Assembly: GCA_002862125.1 (NCBI GenBank)
Contig: PHSP01000003.1
Location: forward strand, 868,001 to 932,000
Source of the DNA: Methylobacter sp. KS41
GTDB taxonomy: Bacteria; Pseudomonadota; Gammaproteobacteria; Methylococcales; Methylomonadaceae
DNA: 64,000 bases
Direction: 5' to 3'
Shown here: positions 1 through 8,228 of the stretch, piece after piece
Layout: each line of letters opens with the position of its first letter
Position numbering within the stretch: position 1 is the first letter of the stretch
Position numbers and translations under genes: made by a program
Notes under the pieces: generated by a model
The model's input: the letters and a program-made list of their open reading frames with translations, nothing else
Told to the model about the DNA's origin: nothing
Databases searched by the model: none

Positions 1-1
1 G

Positions 2-1153
2 GAAGGCTATCAAATGGAACTGGAAAGGTACGAGGCAGACTTGGCAAGGTGGAAGGCCGAAAGCGACCAGCAGAACAAAAAATCAGCAGGGGCTAAAAGT
101 CAGGCGGCGAGTGATTACGAAGCCGAAGCAACGTACAGTAACCCGAAGCCCAAAGCACCCGTCATGCCGTTACGGTTTGTCAGTGAACCAACGGTAGAGG
201 GTTTATATAAATTGCTGGCAGCTGGTCAGCCCAGCGTAGGCTTGTTTTCCGATGAAGCGGGCTTGCTGATTGGGGGCCATGCCATGAATAGTGATAACGC
301 TCTAAAGACCATGGCGCGGTTATGTAAATTTTGGGACGGCGCGTCATTTGATCGGGTAAGGGCTGGCGATGGTAGCGGCAGCCTATACGGTAGGCGGCTG
401 GCTATGCACCAACAAGCGCAACCTGATGTTATGGCTAAACTGTTAAGTGACCCTATGGCTAATGGGCAGGGCTTTCTTGCCCGTTGCCTGGTTGCATGGC
501 CTGAATCAACTATAGGCAGTAGGTACGTAGCTAATTTTGAATGGGCCGGGGAACGGCAGGAATTAAAACGCTTATTTGTTGTACTGATAACATTATTTCA
601 AGCGGAACCACGAACCGCAAAATCAGAGCAGGAACTTGATCCGGTAGAGCTTCCGCTTGATGAAGATGCAAAACAAATGGCAATGGCGGCAATAAATGAA
701 TTTGAAACGCTTATGCAATCTGGTAATGATTTATTTGAAATCCGAGAACGCACAGCTAAAGCGGTTGAAAATGCGTGTCGTATCGCTGGCGTACTGGCGG
801 TAATTGATGACGGGATGGCTACCCGTGCAATCAGCGCAAAGCACCTTGGACAGGGCTTAATATTGATTCAATGGTATTTGAAAGAAGCATTACGCATACG
901 CGGCGCGGCGGTTGTTCCTCAATCTACTACCGACGCTGAATCATTATCAAAATGGCTTAATGAACGCGGTTATAGGGCGTTTAGATCACGACAGGTACTA
1001 ACCAAAGGGCCGAGTCAATTACGCAACAAAAAGCGCCTAGATGACGCCATAAAGGAACTTGTAGAAAATGGTTATCTTAGTCCTAACGAGCCTGGAACCA
1101 TCATCGATGGCGTAAGCACGAAGAAATCATGGAGCGTTCGCCATGTGGTTTAA
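2..1153 (+). CDS. DUF3987 family protein of a mobile element (5' end outside window)
   Basis: The reading frame is already open at base 2 (Glu-Gly-Tyr-Gln before the first Met at 14), so the start lies to the left of the window. The visible 380 or so residues match the C-terminal part of DUF3987 proteins, which occur in prophages and integrative elements next to primase or helicase domains. A charged N-terminal stretch is followed by the block GLFSDEAGLLIGGH, then CKFWDG and GRRLAMHQQ. The last 80 residues look like a small winged-helix-type tail (SKWLNERGYRAF). Function in the family is not established; replication of the element is usually inferred. It overlaps the next gene by 11 bases, so it is the first visible member of a short accessory operon. 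Confidence 0.75.
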   Translation, partial: EGYQMELERYEADLARWKAESDQQNKKSAGAKSQAASDYEAEATYSNPKPKAPVMPLRFVSEPTVEGLYKLLAAGQPSVGLFSDEAGLLIGGHAMNSDNALKTMARLCKFWDGASFDRVRAGDGSGSLYGRRLAMHQQAQPDVMAKLLSDPMANGQGFLARCLVAWPESTIGSRYVANFEWAGERQELKRLFVVLITLFQAEPRTAKSEQELDPVELPLDEDAKQMAMAAINEFETLMQSGNDLFEIRERTAKAVENACRIAGVLAVIDDGMATRAISAKHLGQGLILIQWYLKEALRIRGAAVVPQSTTDAESLSKWLNERGYRAFRSRQVLTKGPSQLRNKKRLDDAIKELVENGYLSPNEPGTIIDGVSTKKSWSVRHVV

Positions 1154-1583
1154 TCCGGCTGAATTATCCAAAATTCAAACAACACCCCTTGCTAATCCTG
1201 CTAATTACGAACCGGATATAGGAGAAACAAAGTCTACGATTAGCAGGATTAGCAGGATTAGCAGAATTAGCAGCACCCTTGCCAGCGAGAAGCCTGTTAA
1301 TTGTGGGCAATGTCTGCACTTCAAAAGCTATAGCTTACATGGTAAGGGTTCTGGTATCTGCACCAATAGCGGGGACTATGGGTCATGGAGCGAAACACAG
1401 CACCAGTGCGCTAAATTTGATGCAGCCGTTGAATGGTTGGAGTTGCCCGAACCATCACCGGGCGCTTTGATAGTTACTTGTTACACGCCAAACGGAAAGG
1501 CTATCGAGGTTGAGTCAACCAGCCCGGAACATGCAGAAATTTTGCAGCGAATGAACCCAAAGAGGCCAGAAAATGGCGAATAA
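1143..1583 (+). CDS. Hypothetical cysteine-cluster protein with in-frame nonamer repeat
   Basis: 146 residues. It starts inside the end of the DUF3987 gene and overlaps the next gene by 11 bases, so translation is probably coupled. Near residues 32-44 an in-frame 9-base repeat gives repeated Ile-Ser-Arg. The middle part has four cysteines (NCGQC, then GICT and HQCAKF, roughly residues 54-90) in a layout like a small metal-binding knuckle. Proteins of this sort follow DUF3987 genes in mobile elements. I do not recognise a named family, and metal binding is inference from the cysteine spacing only. Confidence 0.6.
   Translation: MWFNPAELSKIQTTPLANPANYEPDIGETKSTISRISRISRISSTLASEKPVNCGQCLHFKSYSLHGKGSGICTNSGDYGSWSETQHQCAKFDAAVEWLELPEPSPGALIVTCYTPNGKAIEVESTSPEHAEILQRMNPKRPENGE
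1236..1275 (+). repeat. Tandem nonamer repeat (GATTAGCAG, about 4 copies)
   Basis: Four successive 9-base units, the last imperfect (AATTAGCAG), lie inside the coding frame. Each unit adds Ile-Ser-Arg, so loss or gain of a unit keeps the frame. Confidence 0.85.
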
Positions 1584-1839
1584 ATATCCTGTGGAAATAG
1601 ACGGCACAACGGGCGAGGTTGAGAGCATACCCCCCGCCAAAGAGAAACGATACCGCTGCAAATTAGATACATTGGCGGATGTTAAAGCAGAAATGGCGAA
1701 AGTCTATCGTGAGTCAAGATCGGAACTGATCGAACCAGTGACCGGCACAAAATTAATATGGATGCTGCAATCGGTGGCGCGAGTTATTGAGGGTAGCGAT
1801 TTAGAAAAGAGAATTGAAACATTGGAGAATAAAAGATGA
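1573..1839 (+). CDS. Small hypothetical protein of mobile element
   Basis: 88 residues, charged, no membrane segment. The first 30 residues are likely disordered (DGTTGEVESIPPAKEKR); the rest is predicted by eye to be helical (ADVKAEMAKVYRESRSE, then a Glu/Lys-rich end). It overlaps the gene before by 11 bases and the gene after by 4 (ATGA), which supports it being translated as part of the same accessory operon. The length, place and helix pattern resemble small phage or element proteins found beside terminase or primase genes, but I cannot name the family. Confidence 0.6.
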   Translation: MANKYPVEIDGTTGEVESIPPAKEKRYRCKLDTLADVKAEMAKVYRESRSELIEPVTGTKLIWMLQSVARVIEGSDLEKRIETLENKR

Positions 1840-2087
1840 GCATTAAATCCAGATTGTTAAAACTTGAATCGGTATCAAATACCGAGCCAAGACCAGTTCA
1901 CATTATGCGTATCATAGCTGATGTCGGCGATATTATTCCTATCGGCTACAGATGCGGAGAGGTCGAGATAATTCGGCATCCGAACGAATCAGAGGAAGAA
2001 TTTAAAACGCGCTGTCATGATTCCGTTGCTTGGCCTATCGGTGAAAATTATAGGCACATATTCAACCCAATTTATACATCTTCATAG
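1836..2087 (+). CDS. Small hypothetical protein, last gene of the element operon
   Basis: 83 residues, starting in an ATGA overlap with the previous stop. The start MSIKSRLLKLES and the acidic stretch NESEEEFKTRC resemble small phage-borne proteins with an N-terminal basic helix. No catalytic motif is visible and function is unknown. Confidence 0.55.
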   Translation: MSIKSRLLKLESVSNTEPRPVHIMRIIADVGDIIPIGYRCGEVEIIRHPNESEEEFKTRCHDSVAWPIGENYRHIFNPIYTSS

Positions 2088-2107
2088 TGATAAGGATTAC
2101 AGAGAAA

Positions 2108-2188
2108 ATGGATATTGAACAGGAAAACGAATGTTTTAGCGTAGATTATTATTTGGCAAGTGTTGCGGCTGTTTTGGTGCAAAAATAA
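2108..2188 (+). CDS. Possible 26-residue peptide
   Basis: ATG at 2108 runs to TAA at 2186-2188. It follows the element operon by 20 bases, with a purine-rich stretch (cagagaaa) before the ATG. It could be a real small gene or the broken start of a longer one. Support is weak. Confidence 0.2.
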   Translation: MDIEQENECFSVDYYLASVAAVLVQK

Positions 2189-2297
2189 AAAAAGCGTTTC
2201 AATGTCCCCTATTTAGTCCCCTATTTTTATTTTGATGGTCTACAGGCATTGAATTTACTAGGCTCATATACTATAGCTTGGTCCCACGCAAGCTCAC

Positions 2298-2332
2298 AAC
2301 CCCGCAAGCTGTCCGGCTTAGCGGGGTTTTTT
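2298..2332 (+). terminator. Rho-independent terminator at the right edge of the element
   Basis: AACCCCGCAAGC (2298-2309) pairs with GCTT-A-GCGGGGTT (2316-2328) with a single-base bulge, followed by a run of six T. The stretch 2088-2597 otherwise holds one doubtful short ORF, this hairpin and a promoter-like site. I see no tRNA gene or clear direct repeat that would mark the attachment site. Confidence 0.7.
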
Positions 2333-2550
2333 GTATCCGGACATTTCACAAAACTACAAAACTGTATCTTAGGTGATAGTATATGGCGGCAAAAAAACAA
2401 AGACATTAAACTTACGTATCGGCCCGATGATCAAGAAAGGTTTACGACCGATAGCAGAAAAAGAACACTGTCCCCCTATCAACAGTGGAGTTAATGATTC
2501 GCGATTATTATAAGCTTCATAACGTTAACTTCCCGGACAGCAAACCCTTT

Positions 2551-2577
2551 TTGACAGCGAAAACCAACCGCGATAAA
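2551..2577 (+). promoter_or_regulatory. Candidate sigma-70 promoter of the defence island
   Basis: TTGACA at 2551-2556 and GATAAA at 2572-2577 with a 15-base spacer, which is shorter than the usual 17. It lies 20 bases before the first island gene, whose Shine-Dalgarno is AAGGA at 2582-2586. The short spacer keeps confidence modest. Confidence 0.35.
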
Positions 2578-2597
2578 TACCAAGGAATTAACCCTTA

Positions 2598-5391
2598 ATG
2601 GATACCAAAGAAATCCTCAGTCGTATTTTTAAAGATCCCGCGACACAATACGAACTCACAGAATTTGAAAACCTTGGCAAGCCGATTCACGACATCCTCA
2701 ACATTTATCCAAAAACAGCGGCGACGGGTCGGGAAGCAGGCAAAACCAAGTATTTCTTAAAAAGTTTTATCCCGTTTTCCTCAGGTAACGAAGAAGTCCA
2801 GGTTTATGTCGAAGACGGCAAGGCCAGCCCGGAAGAAATCGTGCGTCAACTTTGGGTGTACAAGCTGATACATCAATACGGCTACAAGGCCGATGAAATC
2901 GATTTGGAAAAAGGCGTGCAATTTGGCACTGAAGTTAACACCAAGGCGGCGGACATTATAGTTTACAGCGATTCGACCAAAACCACGCCAAAAATCATCA
3001 TCGAATGCAAAAAGCCCAAACGTAAAGACGGCATAGAGCAGCTCAAAAGCTATATGAACGCCAAAGGCGCGCCTGTAGCTGTGTGGTCCAACGGCAGCGA
3101 CAGCATTATTCTTTACCGGCCTTATCCTGCGCAATTTGACGACACCCTGTTCGATATACCCAAACGGGGACAGGAACCGAAAGATGTTCTGGAAACAAAG
3201 AAAACCCTGTTGCAACTTAAAAAAGCATTTAACTTTAAAAAAATCGTACAGGATTTGGAAGAGTTGGTGCTTGCAGATAGCGGTAAGGACGAGTTCAATG
3301 AAATTTTTAAACTGATCTTCGCCAAAATTTGGGACGAAAAAGAAGCGCTGGAAAACCGCAAGGATAAGCGCGTCGAATTTAGTAAAGCACTTGATCCTGA
3401 TGTAACCTACGACCGCATCAACGCCTTATTTAAAAGCGCTTGCGTAGAATGGCCCGGTATTTTTAAAATCGGTGAAGATATAGAACTCGCCAAGCGCCAC
3501 CTGCAAGTTTGTGTCGGCCCAATCGAAGGCGTGCGTCTAATGGGGTCAAACCTGCGCATCATGGACGATGCTTTCGAATACCTGCTGCCCACCGAAGCCA
3601 AAAAGAAAAAGGGTCAGTTTTTTACGCCGCGTCATGTAGTGGAAATGTGCGTAAGAATGCTCAACCCCACCCGCGCGGAATATGTCATGGACCCGTCCTG
3701 CGGTTCCGGCGGTTTCTTGCTGCATGCGATGGACTGGTGTTATCCCGCTGATGACAATGAAAAACGCGAACTGCGCAAACACAAATACGCCGGTAAATAT
3801 CTGTGGGGCATAGATTTTGAACAGCGCGCGGCCAAGACCTTACGCGCCTTGATGCTGATTGCCGGAGACGGCCACACCAACATTTTCGGTCCGGATGTCA
3901 GCAGTCTTGATCCGAAAACCTGGTACGAAACCGGTTCCGGCCAAGCACTGATGCACGGGCTACGGCAAGCGAAACTGACTGCCACAACGATTCCAGAAAA
4001 TGAAACCCTCAAGGACGATGACAAAGCCTGGGAATATTTCAACGAACTGAAATTCGACGTGATTCTAGCCAATCCACCGTTTGCCGGGGAAATGAAAGAC
4101 CGCAAAATGCTGGCGCATTACGAATTGGCAAAACCGGCGTTAAAACGGGCCGGAGACGATAAGCAAGCCAAAGAAGAGCGCGATGTACTGTTTATTGAAC
4201 GCATCTTGAAAATGCTCAAGCCTGGCGGCCGTGCGGCGATAGTGTTGCCGCAGGGCAAATTTAACAATTCCTCGCTGGCATTTATCCGCGAATGGATTTT
4301 GAAAAAAGCCCGGTTACTGGCTGTGGTAGGTTTACACCCCCAACACTTTTAAACCCCATACCGGCACTAAAACCTCGGTGTTATTTGTACAAAAATACAC
4401 GCTGCAACAATTGGCTGACATTGCCAAAGTTCATGATGAAGTTGCCACCGCTTGCCCGGATTACGAGGCGGACATTCAGCAGCTGCTCGACAGCCACGCT
4501 ACCGTTTTACTGGAAGACCTTGTTCCCGAAGCGATAGCGGATTTACTGGCCGAGACCTTTGCCGAACCGGAAGCGGAAGACATTACCGAAGCTAACGGAG
4601 ACGCTGAAAGCGAAGACACAGCCGATAATCAACCCGCGTTTAGCGATGAAGACCATCTTGCGCAAGCTGAAGAAAAGCTGGATGCCTTGAAAGCCGAATT
4701 GATCCGTACCAAGCAAAAACTGCTCGATTTAGCCAGCGATACCGAAGCATTGCTACAGCAACAACAAACCGAGCTCTCCGTGGCGCAACAGCAGCAACAA
4801 GAAGAGCTGGAAGCCATCCAATCTAAATGGACCGGCAAAGCAGCGGAATTGACGGCTTACAACAAACCGAAAAAGGCCGAACATAAAAAAGCTATTCAAG
4901 ACATCAAGGCGGAATATAGCGCTAAGCTTAAGATCAGCAAAGACCGGCAAAAAACGGCGGAAAAAGCCCTTAAAGCCGAGCAGAAACGCCTGGAAAAATT
5001 GATTCCGCAAGCCGAGCGGGAGTTAAAACTGCTGACCTTGCGCGGCAAACTGGAGCTGGTGTTAGCCGATGCCGATTTAATCGGTATCCTGAAAGAACGC
5101 TGGATAGCCGCTGAAGTCGCCAAGCGTTTGGATTACCCGATTTTTATGGCGGTTAGCGAACGCGGCGGCAAGAACAATTCCGGGGATTATGATTATGTCA
5201 TCGATGCTAACGGCAATCTGATTGAAGACCACGACGGGCAGCCGAAAATTAATCAGGATCTGGTCAATTACGATTTGACGGCGGATGATTTGACTGATGC
5301 CACTAAAATTCCCGATGCACAGCTTTGTGTTGCCGAGGCCTTTGTGAGGTTTGCCCAAGAGCAGGGATTGGAATTTTGGGGGGCGGAGTAA
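2598..5391 (+). pseudogene. Type I-like N6-adenine methylase fused to a PD-(D/E)xK-type N-domain, frameshifted
   Basis: About 930 codons in two frames. The first part (2598-4352) has an N-terminal nuclease-like domain of the HsdR_N type with D119 and E136-C-K138. It continues into an N6_Mtase domain with motif I DPSCGSGGF (from residue 365) and catalytic motif IV NPPF (from 492). At a run of five C (4337-4341) one extra C shifts the frame into a stop; removing it gives GLHPNTFKP and joins 4378-5391 directly. The second part holds a long Gln/Glu/Lys coiled coil (about 4650-5030) and a conserved tail. Without the lesion it would be a one-chain modification subunit that might also cut DNA, paired with the specificity gene downstream. 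It may be inactive, a phase-variable C-run, or a sequencing error. Confidence 0.8.
5285..5391 (+). repeat. Copy 1 of duplicated methylase tail
   Basis: This is the last ~35 codons of the methylase. A diverged second copy lies at 5553-5660; both encode the core AEAFVRFAQEQ followed by LEFW and AE. The DNA is similar but not identical, so the duplication is not recent. Confidence 0.75.
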
Positions 5392-5436
5392 TGGCGCTTA
5401 GTAACCATAGGGTTTTGTTTGCAATGTGCCCCGGTT

Positions 5437-5548
5437 TTTCTCGTTCCCACGCTCTGCGTGGGAACGCATACCGCAACGCTCCGGCGTTGCGTCACGCAGG
5501 AGCGTCACTGGCTGCATTCCCACGCAGAGCGTGGGAACGAGACCGGGT
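5437..5548. repeat. REP-like palindromic element between two methylase tails
   Basis: The outer arms are CTCGTTCCCACGC at the left and GCGTGGGAACGAG at the right. The left arm is itself part of a small palindrome (TCCCACGC-TCT-GCGTGGGA), and an inner hairpin CGCAACGC...GCGTTGCG follows. The layout matches a bacterial REP/BIME-type extragenic element. It lies just after the methylase stop, inside an otherwise tightly packed operon. Confidence 0.75.
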
Positions 5549-5552
5549 AGCG

Positions 5553-5660
5553 GCTGATTTGGCCTATGCCGCAGGAATTTCCGATGAACGGCTTTGTATT
5601 GCCGAGGCATTTGTGAGGTTTGCTCAGGAGCAGAGATTGGAATTTTGGAGGGCTGAGTGA
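5553..5660 (+). pseudogene. Second, diverged copy of the methylase C-terminal tail
   Basis: It encodes 35 residues ending AEAFVRFAQEQ-R-LEFWRAE and then TGA, parallel to the true tail at 5285-5391. It has no start or upstream domain of its own. It is most simply a remnant of another methylase gene or of an exchange of 3' ends. Its stop overlaps the ATG of the specificity gene by one base, so this remnant may be the ancestral junction to that gene. Confidence 0.65.
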
Positions 5661-7012
5661 TGGCCATAATTTCCGAAATCACATTATCAATGATAAATGG
5701 GAGATTTGATTCCGAGTATTACCAACCAAAATATCTTGAAAGTGCTAAAAAATTATCTAATTTTGAGACAAAGAAATTAGTATCTATTGCAAATGTAAAC
5801 GGTGGAAAACGACTTCCTCTTGGTCATTCTTTAACAATTGATGGTATTCCATATGTAAGAGTTGTCGATATAAATAATGGATTCATACATCGCAATCAAA
5901 TTGCCTATATAGATGAAACCACTTGGCGATATATAAAATCTTATGACATCAGAGAAGATGATGTTCTAGTCACCATTGTTGGTAATACAGTTGGCTTAAC
6001 CGGGATTCTAAAAGAAAATTTAGGGACTGCAAATTTCACTGAAAATTGCGCCCGAATTAGAAACTGCAAACTTGGGGCAAATTATGTTCTTGCATACTTA
6101 TTATCAAAATATGGACAAAATCAGGTTGAACGGGAAAAAGTTGGTACAGCTCAACCTAAGCTATCGCTGGATCGGCTCAGGCGTTTTGTTATTCCAATAT
6201 TTGAGTCTAAAGAACTGGGTAAAATAAATTTTTACATAAGTTCTTCATCTATATGCCATAACGATTCGAACCGACTATATGAAGAAGCACAACAACTTTT
6301 AGAATCCGAATTGAGCTTAGATAAGCTGAGTTTTCAAAAACCAGTGGGCTATACGGCAAAGTTTAGTGAGTTGGAGCTATCCCGCCGCTTGGATGCTCAG
6401 CATTACCAAGCCCAATTTACAAAATTGCTTAATCATCTTGCCAAATTTCCAAGTCGTAAAGTCCGCGAGATTCGAACCTGTAACCGGCGGGGCATCCAGC
6501 CGATTTATGTAAGTGACGGTGCTTATGATGTCATTAACAGCCAGTATCTTGGCTCGAAGCATATTAATTATGACGGCTTGCAAAAAACTTCGCCCCAAGC
6601 TTTTGCAGCATCGCCCGTAGCTCATATTCGACAAAATGATTTGCTGATTTACACTGCCGGCGCGTATATCGGCAGAACCAATGTCTATTTAAGCGATGCC
6701 CCAGCCTTTGCAAGCAACCACGTCAATATTCTTCGCATAACGCCAGACATTGATGCGGCTTATATGGCGACGGTGTTTCAGTCGGTGGTCGGTCAGTTTC
6801 AGACGCAAAAACATTCCCGAGGCAGTGCTCAAGCGGAACTGTATCCGAACGACATTGACAAATTTGTTGTTCCGATTTTGTCTGTCAAACAGCAAAGGAT
6901 TATTGGTGATCTTGTTCGTGAAAGTTTGGTAAAACAGCGCGAATCTGAGAGCTTACTCGAACAAGCCAAAGCCCGCGTCGAACAACTGATCGAAGAAGCG
7001 GTGCAATCATGA
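5660..7012 (+). CDS. hsdS: Restriction-modification specificity subunit (HsdS-like)
   Basis: 450 residues from ATG at 5660, which shares its A with the stop of the methylase-tail remnant; a GTG at 5657 is the alternative start. It has two target-recognition halves, each closed by a helix: the first ends near the block FVIPIFESKELGK (about residues 175-220), the second at FVVPILSVKQQR with a long C-terminal helix. In the family such a subunit binds a two-part DNA target and steers the methylase. The first half (5660-6330) is clearly richer in A and T than the second half and its neighbours, which suggests the recognition domain was exchanged from another source. It overlaps the next gene by 4 bases (ATGA). 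Confidence 0.85.
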   Translation: MAIISEITLSMINGRFDSEYYQPKYLESAKKLSNFETKKLVSIANVNGGKRLPLGHSLTIDGIPYVRVVDINNGFIHRNQIAYIDETTWRYIKSYDIREDDVLVTIVGNTVGLTGILKENLGTANFTENCARIRNCKLGANYVLAYLLSKYGQNQVEREKVGTAQPKLSLDRLRRFVIPIFESKELGKINFYISSSSICHNDSNRLYEEAQQLLESELSLDKLSFQKPVGYTAKFSELELSRRLDAQHYQAQFTKLLNHLAKFPSRKVREIRTCNRRGIQPIYVSDGAYDVINSQYLGSKHINYDGLQKTSPQAFAASPVAHIRQNDLLIYTAGAYIGRTNVYLSDAPAFASNHVNILRITPDIDAAYMATVFQSVVGQFQTQKHSRGSAQAELYPNDIDKFVVPILSVKQQRIIGDLVRESLVKQRESESLLEQAKARVEQLIEEAVQS

Positions 7013-8052
7013 GCGGAAAAAAATCAAACCCCGGTCAAACGGCTTTGCCTTTCGCCGGCGATTTATTGCTTTATCAAACCGAAGACGGCCAAACCCGCAT
7101 CGAGGTGCGTTTACAGGATGAATCGGTGTGGATGACGCAAGCGATGATGGCGGAGTTGTTCCAAACCAGCGCGCAAAATATCACGCTACACATTAAGGCA
7201 ATTTATCGTGACTGCGAACTGCAAGAAGTGGCAACTTGTAAGGAATACTTACAAGTTCAAACCGAAGGCAAGCGTGAGATTTCCAGAGCGCGTAAGTTTT
7301 ACAATTTGCCGGTTATTTTGGCGGTAGGCTTTCGAGTGCGTTCCCCGCGCGGCACGCAGTTCCGGCGCTGGGCTATCGAACGCTTGAACGAATACTTGGT
7401 GAAAGGCTTCACGATGGATGACGAACGCCTAAAGCAAGTCGTCAACATCGGTTCCGATTATTTCGATGAAATGCTGGAGCGTATCCGCGACATCCGTTCC
7501 AGCGAGAAGCGCTTTTATCAGAAAATCCGCGATATTTATAAACTGGCGGTTGATTACGATCCTAAAGCCGAAGAAACGCTGGCTTTTTTCAAGATCGTAA
7601 AAAATTAACTGCATTTCGCCATTTCCGGCAAAACTGCCGCCGAATTGATTGCTGATCGCGCCGACGCCGGCCAGCCGAATATGGGCTTAACTGCCTGGAA
7701 AGGCGCAAAAGTCCGCAAAGGTGATGTAACCATTGCCAAGAATTATCTGAACAGTGATGAAATGGAGAATCTGAACCGTATTGTCAGCATGTATCTGGAT
7801 TATGCCGAAGACCAAGCCAAACGCCACCAACAAATTTTTATGCGCGACTGGCGCACAAAGCTGGATGCGTTTTTGCAATTCAACGAGCGCGATATTTTGA
7901 CCAATACTGGAAAAGTTAGCAAAGCGGTCGCCGATCAACTGGCATTGGAACAATACGAAAAATTCAATCAACACCGTTTGGCAAGTGAAGCGGAACAAGA
8001 GGCTTTGCTTGATGATGCGGAATTACAGGATTATCTGGAGAAAAAACGATGA
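7009..8052 (+). pseudogene. RhuM family protein interrupted by one in-frame stop
   Basis: 348 codons in a single frame, matching the usual length of RhuM proteins (about 330-345 residues), with a TAA at 7606-7608. The first part (199 residues) has the RhuM block YQTEDGQTRIEVRLQDESVW and an antirepressor-like helix region. The frame continues after the stop with LHFAISGKTAAELIADRADA and NMGLTAWKG, typical of the family. One base change (AAA to TAA) would explain the stop. RhuM was named as a Salmonella virulence-region protein; its copies in restriction islands have no proven role. It overlaps the small gene after it by 4 bases. Confidence 0.8.
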
Positions 8053-8228
8053 ATTTGACTACGGAAGATCAACGCTTGCTGGAAGAGCTTTGCCAGGAGC
8101 ACCAAGTAAGTTTGGATAAGGTCGTTAAATTGTTGGACACGGTGCGCGAATATGAATTTAAAGAGCGGCGAACCGGGGTATATGATGCCTTGAAAGAGAT
8201 TATCAAAGCCGGGCGGGTGGAAGCATGA
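8049..8228 (+). CDS. DNA modification system-associated small protein
   Basis: 59 residues: MNLTTEDQRLLEELCQEHQ, then a helix with VDTVREYEF-like spacing and an end YDALKEIIKAGRVEA. It overlaps RhuM by ATGA and the DndD-like gene by ATGA (8225-8228), so the frame is fixed on both sides. Small charged helical proteins of this kind precede dndD-like ATPase genes in modification islands. It is likely an adaptor or regulator, but its job is unknown. It is intact, unlike four of the six island genes. Confidence 0.75.
   Translation: MNLTTEDQRLLEELCQEHQVSLDKVVKLLDTVREYEFKERRTGVYDALKEIIKAGRVEA

Noticed and set aside
1236-1275. CRISPR-like repeat
   Set aside because: The units are 9 bases, directly joined with no spacers, and in a coding frame.
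2249-2494. 81-codon open frame after the element
   Set aside because: It runs through a strong terminator hairpin and has no family-like sequence or SD.
4378-5391. Second half of the methylase as an independent gene
   Set aside because: Its first residues continue the first half exactly once one C is removed; no SD is present before it.
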